Shown here piece after piece: positions 1 to 8,063 of a DNA stretch of 64,000 bases. The stretch comes from Streptomyces sp. NP160 (GTDB lineage Bacteria > Actinomycetota > Actinomycetes > Actinomycetales > Quadrisphaeraceae), in NCBI RefSeq assembly GCF_006335115.1, contig NZ_VDMJ01000009.1, positions 1 to 64,000 of the forward strand. The letters are read 5' to 3'. Every line of letters starts with the position of its first letter. Positions within the stretch are counted from its first letter, which is position 1. A program made the translations under genes and the position numbers. The notes under the pieces were generated by a model. That model was given only the letters and a program-made list of their open reading frames with translations. It was not told the DNA's origin and ran no database searches.

Positions 1-872
1 GGGGCCAGCCGGGCGGCGGCGGCGCGCTCGGCGGCCTCGGCCGTGGCCAGCGCTGCGCGGGCGGCGGCCAGCCGCTGCTCGAGCTCGGCCCTGCGGGCGC
101 TCGCGGCGGCCTCGTCGGCGAGGTCCGCCTCCAGGGCCGCCTGGGCCAGGGCGACGTCGTGGGCGAGCAGCACCGAGCGCGCCTCGCGCACCTCCGCCTG
201 GACGGTCTGCGCGCGGCGCGCGGCGTCGGCCTGGCGGGCCAGCGGGCCCAGCTGCCGGCGCACCTCGGCCGCGAGGTCGGTGAGGCGCACGAGCCCGGCC
301 TGCATGGTGTCGAGCTTGCGGAGCGCCTTCTCCTTGCGCTTGCGGTGCTTGAGCACCCCGGCGGCCTCCTCGATGAAGCCGCGGCGCTCCTCGGGGGTGG
401 CGTGGAGCACGGCGTCGAGCTGGCCCTGCCCGACGATGACGTGCATCTCCCGGCCGATCCCGGTGTCGGAGAGCAGCTCGGTGACGTCGAGCAGGCGGGC
501 GGGCGTGCCGTTGATGGCGTACTCGCTGCCGCCCGAGCGGAACATCGTGCGGGTGATCGTCACCTCGGGCGCCGCGAAGGGCAGCGCGCCGTCGGCGTTG
601 TCGATGGTGAGGGACACCTCGGCGCGCCCCAGCGGGGGCCGCCCGGGGCTGGTCGGGGTGGCGGCGGTGCCCGCGAAGATGACGTCCTGCATGGAGGCGC
701 CGCGCAGCGAGCGCGCGCCCTGCTCCCCCATGACCCAGGCGAGCGCGTCGACCACGTTGGACTTGCCCGACCCGTTCGGGCCGACGACGCAGGTGATGCC
801 GGGCTCGAGGTGCAGCGTGGTCGCGGAGGCGAAGGACTTGAAGCCCTTCAGGCTCAGCGTCTTGAGGTGCAC
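1..872 (-). CDS. smc: Chromosome segregation ATPase SMC, N-terminal part (runs off window)
   Basis: This is the amino-terminal 290 residues of SMC, the ATPase that with ScpA/ScpB compacts and segregates the chromosome. The protein begins [14 protein letters not shown], as SMC proteins do, and has the Walker A motif GPNGSGKS at residues 31-38. A signature-like [19 protein letters not shown] stretch follows, and then an Ala/Glu/Arg-rich region from about residue 190 that is the start of the first coiled coil. The ABC signature and Walker B lie beyond the left edge. The GTG at 872-870 was chosen because it starts the conserved motif and has a -10-like TAGCGT ending six bases upstream, with no Shine-Dalgarno sequence. 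It follows mutM and rnc on the same strand, a common actinobacterial order. Confidence 0.96.
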   Translation of the reverse strand, partial: MHLKTLSLKGFKSFASATTLHLEPGITCVVGPNGSGKSNVVDALAWVMGEQGARSLRGASMQDVIFAGTAATPTSPGRPPLGRAEVSLTIDNADGALPFAAPEVTITRTMFRSGGSEYAINGTPARLLDVTELLSDTGIGREMHVIVGQGQLDAVLHATPEERRGFIEEAAGVLKHRKRKEKALRKLDTMQAGLVRLTDLAAEVRRQLGPLARQADAARRAQTVQAEVREARSVLLAHDVALAQAALEADLADEAAASARRAELEQRLAAARAALATAEAAERAAAARLA

Positions 873-1093
873 CCCCCGACGCTAGCGGGCGGGTCCGACG
901 CCCGAGGCGCGTTCGCGGGCCACCGCACCTCCTCCGCCGGACCTGGGAGCGCTCCGAGGCGACTCCCAGGCAGCTCCCAGTGCTCAGACCCCTCTCGGGG
1001 CTGGTGCGACCGGTTGCCCAGGAGCACGATCACCATCGACCCGGGGGCCGTCCCGGGCCGCTGGACGAGACGACACCTCGGGAGGCGGGGACG
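873..1093. promoter_or_regulatory. smc / hypothetical gene divergent intergenic region with CTCCCAG repeats
   Basis: This 221-base stretch separates divergent genes. The smc -10-like element (TAGCGT, read on the minus strand) is at 879-884. Further right are CCTGGGAG (942-949), CTCCCAGG (963-970) and CTCCCAG (974-980): an inverted pair plus a direct repeat spaced 11 bases, about one helical turn. This could be an operator, but no bound factor can be named. GGAGG at 1081-1085 is the ribosome binding site for the rightward gene. Confidence 0.4.
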
Positions 1094-1543
1094 ATGAGCT
1101 GGAGCCTGGACCGGCGCGCCGAGCAGGAGCACCCGGAGCTGCTGGACGTGCGCAACCGGGAGCACCTGTGGGTGACCGGACGGACCCTCCACAGGGTCCT
1201 CGACGGGCACCTGCCCGTCGGCGAGCAGGTGCACGAGCTGCTCGTGGGCGCGGTCGGCGACGCCCGCGCCGTGCTGGCCGTGACGGACACCCGCGCCGTG
1301 CTGGCCGCCGAGCCGCGGGGCTCCGCGCCCGCGCGCTGCGCCGACCTGCCGCTGACCGCGGTCACGGCCGTGGAGTGGACCCGCCACGGCCCCACGGGGT
1401 GCCTGGTGCTGAGGACGGCGCACGCGTGCCACGTCCTGCGGCACGTCGAGCTGCGCCACGGCCCCGAGGTGGCCGAGCGCGTGCGCGAGCGCTGGCTCGC
1501 CGTGCGCCCCGCGGTGGCCGCGCACGAGCCGGTGAGCGCCTGA
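1094..1543 (+). CDS. Small hypothetical protein
   Basis: This 149-residue soluble protein has no signal peptide or membrane segment. Its middle (about residues 20-110) alternates short hydrophobic strands with charged turns (LLVGAVGDARAVLAVTDTR, TAVEWTRHGPTGCLVL), recalling small bacterial PH-like beta domains. That is only a resemblance. The ATG at 1094 was chosen because GGAGG lies eight bases upstream; an in-frame ATG at 980 would add 38 low-complexity residues. It is divergent from smc and followed by a membrane-bound LuxR-type protein. No function is assigned. Confidence 0.65.
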   Translation: MSWSLDRRAEQEHPELLDVRNREHLWVTGRTLHRVLDGHLPVGEQVHELLVGAVGDARAVLAVTDTRAVLAAEPRGSAPARCADLPLTAVTAVEWTRHGPTGCLVLRTAHACHVLRHVELRHGPEVAERVRERWLAVRPAVAAHEPVSA

Positions 1544-1642
1544 CTCGTCTGACGGGTCTGACAGGAGCGACGGGCCCTGGGGCCGCCGGCCGGTGAGGCC
1601 GCGCAGCCCGTCGAGCAGCGGTCAGCAGGCCGCCCTTCCCTC

Positions 1643-1668
1643 GGACCAGGTCCGGCGGGGACCTGGTC
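1643..1668. repeat. Inverted repeat GGACCAGGTC ... GACCTGGTC
   Basis: Arms GACCAGGTC (1644-1652) and GACCTGGTC (1660-1668) are separated by seven bases. The left arm sits inside GGACCAGGTCC, itself palindromic. It lies 100 bases after the upstream stop codon and 30 bases before the GTG of the LuxR-type gene, so it could be a terminator or an operator of that gene. Confidence 0.4.
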
Positions 1669-1698
1669 AGCCGGTCGGCGGGCGGGCACCATCGACGC

Positions 1699-3201
1699 GT
1701 GGCCACGGCGACGACGCGCGCGCCGGACGGCGCCGCGGCGGCGCCCGCCCGGCCGACCGCTGCGGGGGCGGTGGTCCTGCTGCTCGGCCTGGGCGCCGCG
1801 GCGCTGGCCGCCGCGCTGGCGCTGGCGTCGGCGCTGGCGGGGTCGACGGCGTTCCCGGTCCACCCGGCGGGGCTGGGCGCCCTGCTCGTGGCGGGGCTCA
1901 CCCTCCTCGCCGGGGGTCGGAGGGCACCGCGGGGAGCAGCGCGGGCCGACGGGGCCCCAGCGGCGCTCGTCACCGCCGGGGGCGCCGGCCTGCTGGTCTA
2001 CGCGCTGCTCGGAGCGGCGGCCGCGGCGTCGGCCGCCGGTGCCCTCGTACCGGGCGCCGCCCCCGTGCTGGCGGCCCTGTGGGGCGCTGCCTGGCTCCCG
2101 CCGCTGGTCACCACGGCCGCCGCGCCGCTCGCACTGCTGCGCGCCGCGTCCCCTCCCCGCCTCGGCGGACCGCCCCGCGGCGCAGCGGGTGGACGGGCGA
2201 CCGGTGCCCTCGTCCTCGTCCTGCTCGCCGGGGGTGCCGTCACCACCGCCGCCACCGCCGTGCTCCAGCGCCCCGTCGACCCCTTCGACGGGGTGCCGCC
2301 GGCGGCACCCTCGGCCTGGGCGGTCACGGGAGGCGGTGCCCTGGACGCCGCCTCGGCGGTGCTGGGGACGGCCCTGCTCGCCGCACCGGCGCTGCTGGCC
2401 CTCGCGGCGACCCGTCGCCGCGGGGCGGACCGCTCGCAGGCGCTGCTGCTGTCCCTCAGCGCGTCGACGCCGGTGCTCGTGGTGGCCGTGTGCCTGCTGC
2501 TCGCCGTCGCCCGCGACCCCGGCGGGGTCGACCCCTCGGTGGGCAGCACGGGCTTCCTCGTGGCGCTCGCCACCGGGGTGTGGGCGGGGTGCGCGGGGGT
2601 GGGGGCTGCCAGCGGCGGCCAGCCCGGCGCTGCCCTCCTGGCGGCCCGGTGCGCGGCCGGCGCCGTGGTGGTGCTCACCGTGCTCGCCGCCGGGGTGGTG
2701 CTCGCGGCGCTCCTCGACGGCGCACCGCTGCTGCTCCTGGTGGGTGCGGTGGCGCTGCTGGCCGCCGCGGGGCTCGAGGCGTGGCGCAGGGCGTCCGGGT
2801 GGGCCGCCGCGCTCCTGGAGGAGGCGCGTCCGTCCGGCCCGCCGGACGCCGGACCGGCTGTTGCGCTCGCGGACCCGCCGCCGGGGCCCGTGGCCGCGCA
2901 CGCCGGGGCCCGGGAGCCGGTCCCCGCGGCGCCGGCGGCCCGCGCTCCCGCGCCGCGGGGCTGGGAGGAGCTGACGCCCCGCGAGCGGGAGGTGCTCTCG
3001 GTGCTGGCCTCCGGCGCCAGCAACGCCGGGATCGCCGCCGAGCTGGGCATCTCACCGCGCACGGTGGAGGCGCACCTCCGGTCGGCCTTCACCCGGCTCC
3101 GCCTGGACCCCGCCGACGGCGCCAACCGCCGCGTCGTGGCGGCGCGGATGTGGCTCGAGCACGGCGCTGGCCAGCACACCGGGCGGCGGGCCGCGGGCTA
3201 G
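1699..3201 (+). CDS. Multi-spanning membrane protein with C-terminal LuxR-type DNA-binding domain
   Basis: This 500-residue protein has roughly ten hydrophobic segments over residues 20-365 (first TAAGAVVLLLGLGAAALAA) and then a Pro/Ala-rich linker. A LuxR/GerE helix-turn-helix sits at about 420-490 (LTPREREVLSVLASGASNAG, ISPRTVEAHLRSAFTRLRL). Such a protein would be a membrane-tethered transcription factor sensing through its membrane part. No histidine kinase or receiver domain is present. GTG 1699 was chosen because it has no Shine-Dalgarno sequence but CACCAT ends six bases upstream, as in two other genes here. A second small membrane protein follows on the same strand. The target and signal are unknown. 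Confidence 0.8.
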   Translation: MATATTRAPDGAAAAPARPTAAGAVVLLLGLGAAALAAALALASALAGSTAFPVHPAGLGALLVAGLTLLAGGRRAPRGAARADGAPAALVTAGGAGLLVYALLGAAAAASAAGALVPGAAPVLAALWGAAWLPPLVTTAAAPLALLRAASPPRLGGPPRGAAGGRATGALVLVLLAGGAVTTAATAVLQRPVDPFDGVPPAAPSAWAVTGGGALDAASAVLGTALLAAPALLALAATRRRGADRSQALLLSLSASTPVLVVAVCLLLAVARDPGGVDPSVGSTGFLVALATGVWAGCAGVGAASGGQPGAALLAARCAAGAVVVLTVLAAGVVLAALLDGAPLLLLVGAVALLAAAGLEAWRRASGWAAALLEEARPSGPPDAGPAVALADPPPGPVAAHAGAREPVPAAPAARAPAPRGWEELTPREREVLSVLASGASNAGIAAELGISPRTVEAHLRSAFTRLRLDPADGANRRVVAARMWLEHGAGQHTGRRAAG

Positions 3202-3275
3202 GTGCTGGCACCGATGCGCTCCGGGCGACCGCGGCGCACCGTCGGCGGTGCCGACCCCGCCTCCGAGGAGCCCCC

Positions 3276-3998
3276 GTGCCTGCAGCCACCTCCGCCCAGC
3301 CCGACCAGCTCGCGTCCCACCCGCCGCGCCCGCACCCCGCACTCCTCGCCGTCGCGGTGCTCTTCGTCGTGGCGGTGCTGGCCCGCGCAGCGTTCCTCGC
3401 CTGGCACCCTCCGCTGGACCAGCACGTCTACGACGTGGCCGACGTCCGCTCGCACGGGCCGGGCACCTGGCTGCTCATGCACGCCCTCGTCGGAGGCCCG
3501 GGGGTCGCCCTGGCGCTGACCGGGCTCTCGGTGCTCGTCGGTGCGGCCTGCCCCGGCCGGGGCTCGGTGCTGGCCGCGGTGGGCGGCGTCCTCGCGTCGC
3601 TGGGAGGTCTCGCGTTCTGCGTGGCCGTCGGGGCCGAGGGCGTCGCCTGGTGGTACGCCACCGCCGACGGGGTGCTCCCGCCCGGCGCGGGCGCGGCGGC
3701 CATGGCGGCCTTCGCGGCCCACCCCCTGCCCGTCGACGTCCCCGCGCTGGCCGGGTCGCTGGCCGGAGCCCTCGGGGTCCTCCTGCTGTCCCTCGCGCTG
3801 TGGCGCGGGCGGGTCGTCGCGTGGTGGCTGGCCGCTGCCCCGGTCGCGCTGGCCGTGCTGACCGCCCTCCCGGTGCCGCTGCCCGCGGCGGCCGGCCCGG
3901 CGCTCGCGGTGGTCGAGGTGGTGGTGCTGCTGTCGCTGGGGCTGAGCGCGCTGCGTGCGGCCTCGGCGGCCCGGGCCCTCACCCCTGCAGCTGGCTGA
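3276..3998 (+). CDS. Six-helix integral membrane protein, function unknown
   Basis: This 240-residue protein has hydrophobic helices at about residues 20-42, 65-85, 88-120, 150-170, 178-200 and 205-232, joined by short loops. A conserved-looking DQHVYDVADVRSHGPGTW segment lies between the first two. Its general build resembles the 242-residue protein at 61692-62420. The GTG start is preceded by GAGGAG (3265-3270). It lies 74 bases after the membrane LuxR-type gene on the same strand, so the two may be co-expressed. Its 3' end overlaps the convergent acyP gene by 20 bases. I do not recognise a function. Confidence 0.7.
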   Translation: MPAATSAQPDQLASHPPRPHPALLAVAVLFVVAVLARAAFLAWHPPLDQHVYDVADVRSHGPGTWLLMHALVGGPGVALALTGLSVLVGAACPGRGSVLAAVGGVLASLGGLAFCVAVGAEGVAWWYATADGVLPPGAGAAAMAAFAAHPLPVDVPALAGSLAGALGVLLLSLALWRGRVVAWWLAAAPVALAVLTALPVPLPAAAGPALAVVEVVVLLSLGLSALRAASAARALTPAAG

Positions 3999-4239
3999 CG
4001 ACCTCGTCGACGGTGCCGGGCCTGCCCGCGGTGCCCTCGCGCAGGTCGCCCAGCAGCTGCTCCAGCGCGTCGGACCCTCCCCGGGCGCGCACCAGCACCG
4101 TGCCGTCCGCCTGGTTCACCCCGCCGCCGTCGAGGCCGAGCTGCTCGCAGCGGCGCGCGGTCCACCAGCGGAAGCCGACGCCCTGGACGACGCCGCTGAC
4201 CACGGCGCGCAGCTCAGCCACGGGACCCCGCACCGGCAC
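3979..4239 (-). CDS. acyP: Acylphosphatase
   Basis: This is an 86-residue enzyme that hydrolyses acyl phosphates to carboxylate and phosphate. The family signature [19 protein letters not shown] holds the phosphate-binding loop and catalytic Arg, and the VNQADGTV segment carries the conserved Asn. The length is normal for the family (80-95). GTG at 4239 overlaps the end of mutM by 26 bases; GTG at 4221 (VAELRAVV) is an equally possible start. The gene is the last of the rnc-mutM-acyP run; acyP is found beside mutM and smc in several actinobacteria. Confidence 0.92.
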   Translation of the reverse strand: MPVRGPVAELRAVVSGVVQGVGFRWWTARRCEQLGLDGGGVNQADGTVLVRARGGSDALEQLLGDLREGTAGRPGTVDEVVSQLQG

Positions 4240-5233
4240 GGGCGGGCTGCGCCGCGGCGCGCGGGCGCGGCTGGCACACCGGGCAGGAGTGCGAGGAGCG
4301 GTTGGCGAACGCCTCGCGGCGCACCGGCGCCCCGCAGCGCGGGCACGGACGGCCCTCCCGCCCGTACACGGCCAGGCCCCGCTCGAAGTAGCCGGAGGCG
4401 CCGTTGACGTCGACGTAGAGGCTGTCGAAGCTCGTGCCGCCCTGGGCCAGCGCCTCGGCCATGACGTCGCGGACGTCGCCGAGGAGCCGCCGCGCGGCGG
4501 GCCGGGTCAGCCCGGACGCCGGGCGCTCGCCGTGCAGGCGCGACCGCCACAGCGCCTCGTCGGCGTAGATGTTGCCGACGCCGGAGAGCAGGTCCTGGTC
4601 GAGCAGGGCCCGCTTCACCCCGGTCCGCCGACCGCGCAGGCGGTCCACGAGGGCGTCCTCGTCGAGGTGGGGGTCGAAGGGGTCGCGGGCGATGTGCGCC
4701 ACGCCCTCCGGCACGCGGGCGCTCGACGGCCTGCCCAGGCGCTGCGGCCCGCCCGGGGCGTCGTCGTCCTCAGCGGCCACCGGGGCCAGGCCGCCCGTGC
4801 CGCCGGGCAGGCCGTCCGGGGTGGGGACCAGGTCGACGACGGCGAGACCGCCGAACATGCGCTGGTCGACGAAGCGGAGCTCGCGGCCCTCCAGGGCACC
4901 GGCGCCGCCCGCGCCGTCCGAGTCGGACAGGCGCAGCCGCACCCGCAGGTGCTTCTCGTCCGGGGCGTCCGGGGGCTCCAGCAGCAGCTGCCCGCTCATG
5001 CCCAGGTGCGCGAGCAGCGCCTCGCCGGTGTCCAGCTCGAACCAGAGGAACTTGCCGCGGCGGACCACGTCGTCCACGCGGGCGCCGGACAGGCGCGCCG
5101 CCAGGTCGTCAGGTCCGGCCAGGTGCCGGCGGACCGGGCGGGGGTGCAGCACCTCGACGGCGTCGACGACGGCGCCGGTGGTCCAGCGCGCCAGACCGCG
5201 GCGGACCACCTCGACCTCGGGCAGCTCGGGCAC
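4214..5233 (-). CDS. mutM: Formamidopyrimidine-DNA glycosylase (MutM/Fpg)
   Basis: This bifunctional DNA glycosylase/AP lyase removes 8-oxoguanine and ring-opened purines. It starts [14 protein letters not shown], giving the catalytic N-terminal Pro and Glu after Met removal. [10 protein letters not shown] holds the conserved Lys, and the C-terminal zinc finger CPRCGAPV...HSCPVCQPR carries four Cys. At 339 residues it is longer than the usual 270-290. The extra length is a Gly/Pro/Asp-rich insertion at about residues 140-185 ([20 protein letters not shown]), probably a surface loop. It starts seven bases after rnc, so the two are almost certainly co-transcribed. Confidence 0.96.
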   Translation of the reverse strand: MPELPEVEVVRRGLARWTTGAVVDAVEVLHPRPVRRHLAGPDDLAARLSGARVDDVVRRGKFLWFELDTGEALLAHLGMSGQLLLEPPDAPDEKHLRVRLRLSDSDGAGGAGALEGRELRFVDQRMFGGLAVVDLVPTPDGLPGGTGGLAPVAAEDDDAPGGPQRLGRPSSARVPEGVAHIARDPFDPHLDEDALVDRLRGRRTGVKRALLDQDLLSGVGNIYADEALWRSRLHGERPASGLTRPAARRLLGDVRDVMAEALAQGGTSFDSLYVDVNGASGYFERGLAVYGREGRPCPRCGAPVRREAFANRSSHSCPVCQPRPRAAAQPARAGAGSRG

Positions 5234-5240
5234 GGAGCGC

Positions 5241-6041
5241 TCAGGCGTCCTGCGGGACGGGCTGCACCAGCGGCTGCGCGGCCGGGGTCGCGCCGCGCTC
5301 GGCGTGCAGGGCGCGCCAGGCGGACGCGGCGGCCTCCTGCTCGGCCTCCTTCTTGCTGCGGCCCTCGCCGCGGCCGCGCGGCGCCGGGCCGCGGGGGTCG
5401 TCGGCGGGCGCCTCGGGGAAGGTGGCCTCGGCCGCGAAGGTCTTGGCGTGGTCGGGTCCCTCCTCGGTGACGAGGTACTCCACCGGACCCAGGCCGTGGG
5501 CGGCGCCGAGCTCCTGCAGGGACGTCTTCCAGTCCAGGCCCGCGCCCAGCTCCGCCGACACCTCGAGCAGCGGGCTCACGAGGCGCAGCACGAGGTCGCG
5601 GGCGGCGTCGGGGCCGCACGAGAGGTAGGCGGCGCCGATCACGGCCTCGGTGGTGTCGGCGAGGATCGAGTCCTTGTCACGACCACCGGTGGCCTCCTCG
5701 CCGCGGCCGAGGCGCACGGCGGAGCCGAGGTCGAGGGCGCGGGCCACGCTCGCCAGGGCGCGCATGTTGACCACGGCGGAGCGGAGCTTGGCCAGGCGCC
5801 CCTCGGGGAGGTCGGGGTGGCGGTGGAACAGCTCGTCGGTGACGACGAGGCCAAGGACGGCGTCGCCGAGGAACTCCAGCCGCTCGTTGGTCGGCACGCC
5901 GCCGTTCTCGTACGACCAGGAGCGGTGGACGAGAGCGCGCTCGAGCAGCTCGACCTCGACCGCGAGGCCGAGCTGCTCCAGCAGGCGTGCGTGGACCTGG
6001 TCGCGCGGCGGCTCGACGGGCCGACGGCGACGGGCCGTCAG
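5241..6041 (-). CDS. rnc: Ribonuclease III, probable CTG start
   Basis: Double-strand-specific endoribonuclease for rRNA and mRNA processing. [16 protein letters not shown] is the family signature with catalytic acidic residues. [17 protein letters not shown] follows, and a C-terminal double-stranded-RNA-binding domain runs from about [10 protein letters not shown] to [16 protein letters not shown]. After the rpmF stop there is no in-frame ATG, GTG or TTG until deep inside the catalytic domain. The only start-like codon is CTG at 6041-6039, which forms CTGA with the rpmF stop, the same overlap type as neighbouring GTGA/ATGA junctions. From there the protein has 266 residues. The alternative, GTG 6185 inside rpmF, adds 48 Arg/His/Pro-rich residues. 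Confidence 0.9.
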   Translation of the reverse strand: MTARRRRPVEPPRDQVHARLLEQLGLAVEVELLERALVHRSWSYENGGVPTNERLEFLGDAVLGLVVTDELFHRHPDLPEGRLAKLRSAVVNMRALASVARALDLGSAVRLGRGEEATGGRDKDSILADTTEAVIGAAYLSCGPDAARDLVLRLVSPLLEVSAELGAGLDWKTSLQELGAAHGLGPVEYLVTEEGPDHAKTFAAEATFPEAPADDPRGPAPRGRGEGRSKKEAEQEAAASAWRALHAERGATPAAQPLVQPVPQDA

Positions 6042-6241
6042 AGGTCCTTGACCTTGCGGCCCTTGTACTCGAGGTACAGGGGGGTGCCGGCGGCGTCGGT
6101 GACGACCCGGGCGGTGTGGGGCAGGGAGTACTCGGTGCCGCTGCCGCGCGAGGTGGCGACCAGCGTCAGGGGGGCCGCCTTCCACTGCGAACGGCGGTGA
6201 CGGGTGTTGGAACGGGACATCTTGCGCTTGGGGACCGCCAC
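6038..6241 (-). CDS. rpmF: 50S ribosomal protein bL32
   Basis: This 67-residue large-subunit ribosomal protein starts [20 protein letters not shown], typical of actinobacterial L32, and ends [13 protein letters not shown]. No cysteines are present, so this is the zinc-free form. GTG 6241 begins two bases after the yceD stop, giving the widespread yceD-rpmF pair. Its TGA overlaps the putative CTG of rnc. Confidence 0.97.
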   Translation of the reverse strand: MAVPKRKMSRSNTRHRRSQWKAAPLTLVATSRGSGTEYSLPHTARVVTDAAGTPLYLEYKGRKVKDL

Positions 6242-6243
6242 GG

Positions 6244-6837
6244 TCAGCTCCTCGGGTTCTCCGGCCCGGCGGGCCGCTCGTCGGTGGGGGTGGTGTTGGT
6301 GCTGTCCGCGGAGGCGGCGAGCTGTCGCAGCGCCGCCCAGCGGGGGTCGGTGTCGTCGTGGCCGTGCAGCGGGTCGTCCGCGAGGCGGGCGCCGCACTGC
6401 GAGCACAGGCCCGGGCAGTCGACGGTGCACACCGGCTGGAACGGCAGCGACGGCACGACGGCGTCGCGCAGGGCGGGCTCGAGGTCGAGCAGGTCCCCCT
6501 GCAGCTCGAGCACGTCCTCGTCCTCGGCGGAGGACTTGCCCGGGTAGGCGAAGAGCTCCTGGACGCGCACGTCCACCGAGCGCTGCACCGGGTCGAGGCA
6601 TCGGACGCACTCCCCCGTCGCCTCGCCGTGCACGGTGCCGGAGACCAGGACGCCCTCCACGACCGACTCCAGGAGGAGGTCGAGCTGGAGGTCGCTGCCC
6701 TCGGCCACGCCGATGACCTCGGTGCCGAGGTGCGCCGGCGCCGGGACGGTGCGGGTGAGGGGGTGCGAGAGCCCGGGCCGTCGACCCAGCTCGCGGGTGT
6801 CGACGACGTACGGGGAGCGCACGTCGAGGTGTTCCAT
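6244..6837 (-). CDS. YceD family protein (DUF177)
   Basis: This 197-residue YceD/DUF177 protein belongs to a family that accompanies rpmF across bacteria and plants and is linked to 23S rRNA accumulation and ribosome assembly. Visible features are the central [20 protein letters not shown] segment with CxxC, the acidic [20 protein letters not shown] region, and [14 protein letters not shown], giving a second Cys cluster able to bind metal. The ATG is preceded by GAAGGA. It is the first gene of the yceD-rpmF-rnc-mutM-acyP run. A 119-base gap to coaD's end probably holds its promoter. Confidence 0.92.
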   Translation of the reverse strand: MEHLDVRSPYVVDTRELGRRPGLSHPLTRTVPAPAHLGTEVIGVAEGSDLQLDLLLESVVEGVLVSGTVHGEATGECVRCLDPVQRSVDVRVQELFAYPGKSSAEDEDVLELQGDLLDLEPALRDAVVPSLPFQPVCTVDCPGLCSQCGARLADDPLHGHDDTDPRWAALRQLAASADSTNTTPTDERPAGPENPRS

Positions 6838-6956
6838 CGTCCTTCTGCCTTCGCTGTCCGAGCACGGCCCGCTCCGCTCGCCGCGCTCAGCGCGCGCGAG
6901 CAGCCTGCAGACCGAGGGTCGAGCCTACCTGGTGGCGGGCCGTGCCCCCAACCCGC

Positions 6957-7454
6957 TCAGCCGGCGGCCAGGCGGCGCAGCACGGCGGGCGGCACGTACG
7001 GCGCCACGGAACCGCCCAGGGCGTGCACCTGCCGCACGAGGGAGCTGGACACGTGCCCCCACCGGGGGTCGGCCACCAGCAGCACCGTCTCCACCCCCGC
7101 GAGGTCGCGGTTCACGAGGGCCATGGGCTGCTCGTGCTCGACGTCGGTGGCGGACCGCAGCCCCTTGACGACGGCGGTGGCGCCCACCGAGCGCACGTGG
7201 TCGACCAGGAGCCCGCCCTCGACGGCCTCGACGCGCACGCGGCCGGCGACGTCCGGCGGCAGGGCCTCGTCGAGGCACTCCCGCAGCGCCTCCACCCGCT
7301 CGTCGGCTCCCCACTGCGGAGTCTTGGCCGGGTTGACGTGGACCGCCACGACCACCTCGTCGAAGAGGGCGGCGGCGCGGGTGACGACGTCGACGTGCCC
7401 CAGGGTCGGCGGGTCGAAGGAGCCGGGGCAGACGCACCGCGTGGGGGTGTGCAC
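6957..7454 (-). CDS. coaD: Phosphopantetheine adenylyltransferase
   Basis: CoaD makes dephospho-CoA from 4'-phosphopantetheine and ATP, the fourth step of CoA synthesis. The 165-residue protein shows the nucleotidyltransferase motif [16 protein letters not shown] (the TxGH loop) near the start, [21 protein letters not shown] in the middle, and the late [14 protein letters not shown] motif. GTG 7454 is supported by TAGGGT ending six bases upstream and the absence of a Shine-Dalgarno sequence. The TAG of that -10 box is also the rsmD stop codon. It lies downstream of rsmD, a conserved arrangement. Confidence 0.97.
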   Translation of the reverse strand: MHTPTRCVCPGSFDPPTLGHVDVVTRAAALFDEVVVAVHVNPAKTPQWGADERVEALRECLDEALPPDVAGRVRVEAVEGGLLVDHVRSVGATAVVKGLRSATDVEHEQPMALVNRDLAGVETVLLVADPRWGHVSSSLVRQVHALGGSVAPYVPPAVLRRLAAG

Positions 7455-7463
7455 GCGGCGACC

Positions 7464-8063
7464 CTACGGCCGGGTCGCTTCCGGCTCTGCCGGCTCGGCG
7501 GGCTCGGCCCACCACAGAGCGGTCTCGCCGTACTTCTTCTGCCCCAGGCCCACCACCCCGTCCGGCCAGGACGGCTCCGGGCTCCTGGTCGAGCGCTCGA
7601 CCAGGAGGTGGGCCAGGGGCGCCAGCCACCCGTGCTCGACCAGGGCGGCCAGCAGGCCCGCCAGGGCGTCCTCGGGGAGGTCGTAGGGCGGGTCGACGAG
7701 GACGACGTCGGCGCCCCCCGCGAAGCCCGCCGCGGTCGCGCCCGCCGCCAGCACGGACGCGGCCGTCGCGGCGCGCACCTCGACACCGGACAGGCCGAGG
7801 GCCGCGGCGTTGCGGCGGCAGACCGCGGCGGCGGCGGGCGCCGAGTCGACCAGGAGCACGCGGTCCGCGCCGCGGCTGGCGGCCTCGAGCCCGAGCGCGC
7901 CGGAGCCGGCGAAGAGGTCGAGGACGGCGGCGCCGGCGAGGTCGCGCTCGTGCTCCAGGCGGGAGAAGAGGGCCTCCCGCACGCGGTCGGAGGTGGGGCG
8001 CGTGGCGCCCCTGGGCACCTCCAGGCGCCGGCCGCCCGCGGCGCCGGCCACGATCCGCGTCAC
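7464..8063 (-). CDS. rsmD: 16S rRNA (guanine(966)-N2)-methyltransferase RsmD
   Basis: RsmD methylates G966 of 16S rRNA using S-adenosylmethionine. The 199-residue protein begins VTRIVAGAAGGRRLEVP and continues RPTSDRVREALFSRLEH, the family's opening. Next come the SAM-binding VLDLFAGSGALGLEAASRG and the catalytic DPPY motif (VLVDPPYDLP), then GQKKYGETALWW at the end. GTG 8063 makes a GTGA overlap with the stop of the upstream MFS gene. An upstream extension in the same frame is low complexity and was rejected. Confidence 0.96.
   Translation of the reverse strand: MTRIVAGAAGGRRLEVPRGATRPTSDRVREALFSRLEHERDLAGAAVLDLFAGSGALGLEAASRGADRVLLVDSAPAAAAVCRRNAAALGLSGVEVRAATAASVLAAGATAAGFAGGADVVLVDPPYDLPEDALAGLLAALVEHGWLAPLAHLLVERSTRSPEPSWPDGVVGLGQKKYGETALWWAEPAEPAEPEATRP

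Noticed and set aside
43-885. Long open frame on the plus strand opposite smc, and similar long antisense frames throughout (for example opposite recG, cimA, ilvB and ilvD).
   Set aside because: In about 75% GC DNA all frames stay open for long stretches. These frames give Arg/Pro/Ser/Ala-rich translations without motifs, while the opposite strand encodes well-known enzymes.
1593-3998. A single 801-residue frame spanning the LuxR-type gene and the next membrane protein.
   Set aside because: Its first two thirds is the low-complexity shadow of the LuxR-type gene. Only the end from GTG 3276, with its own ribosome binding site, is coding.
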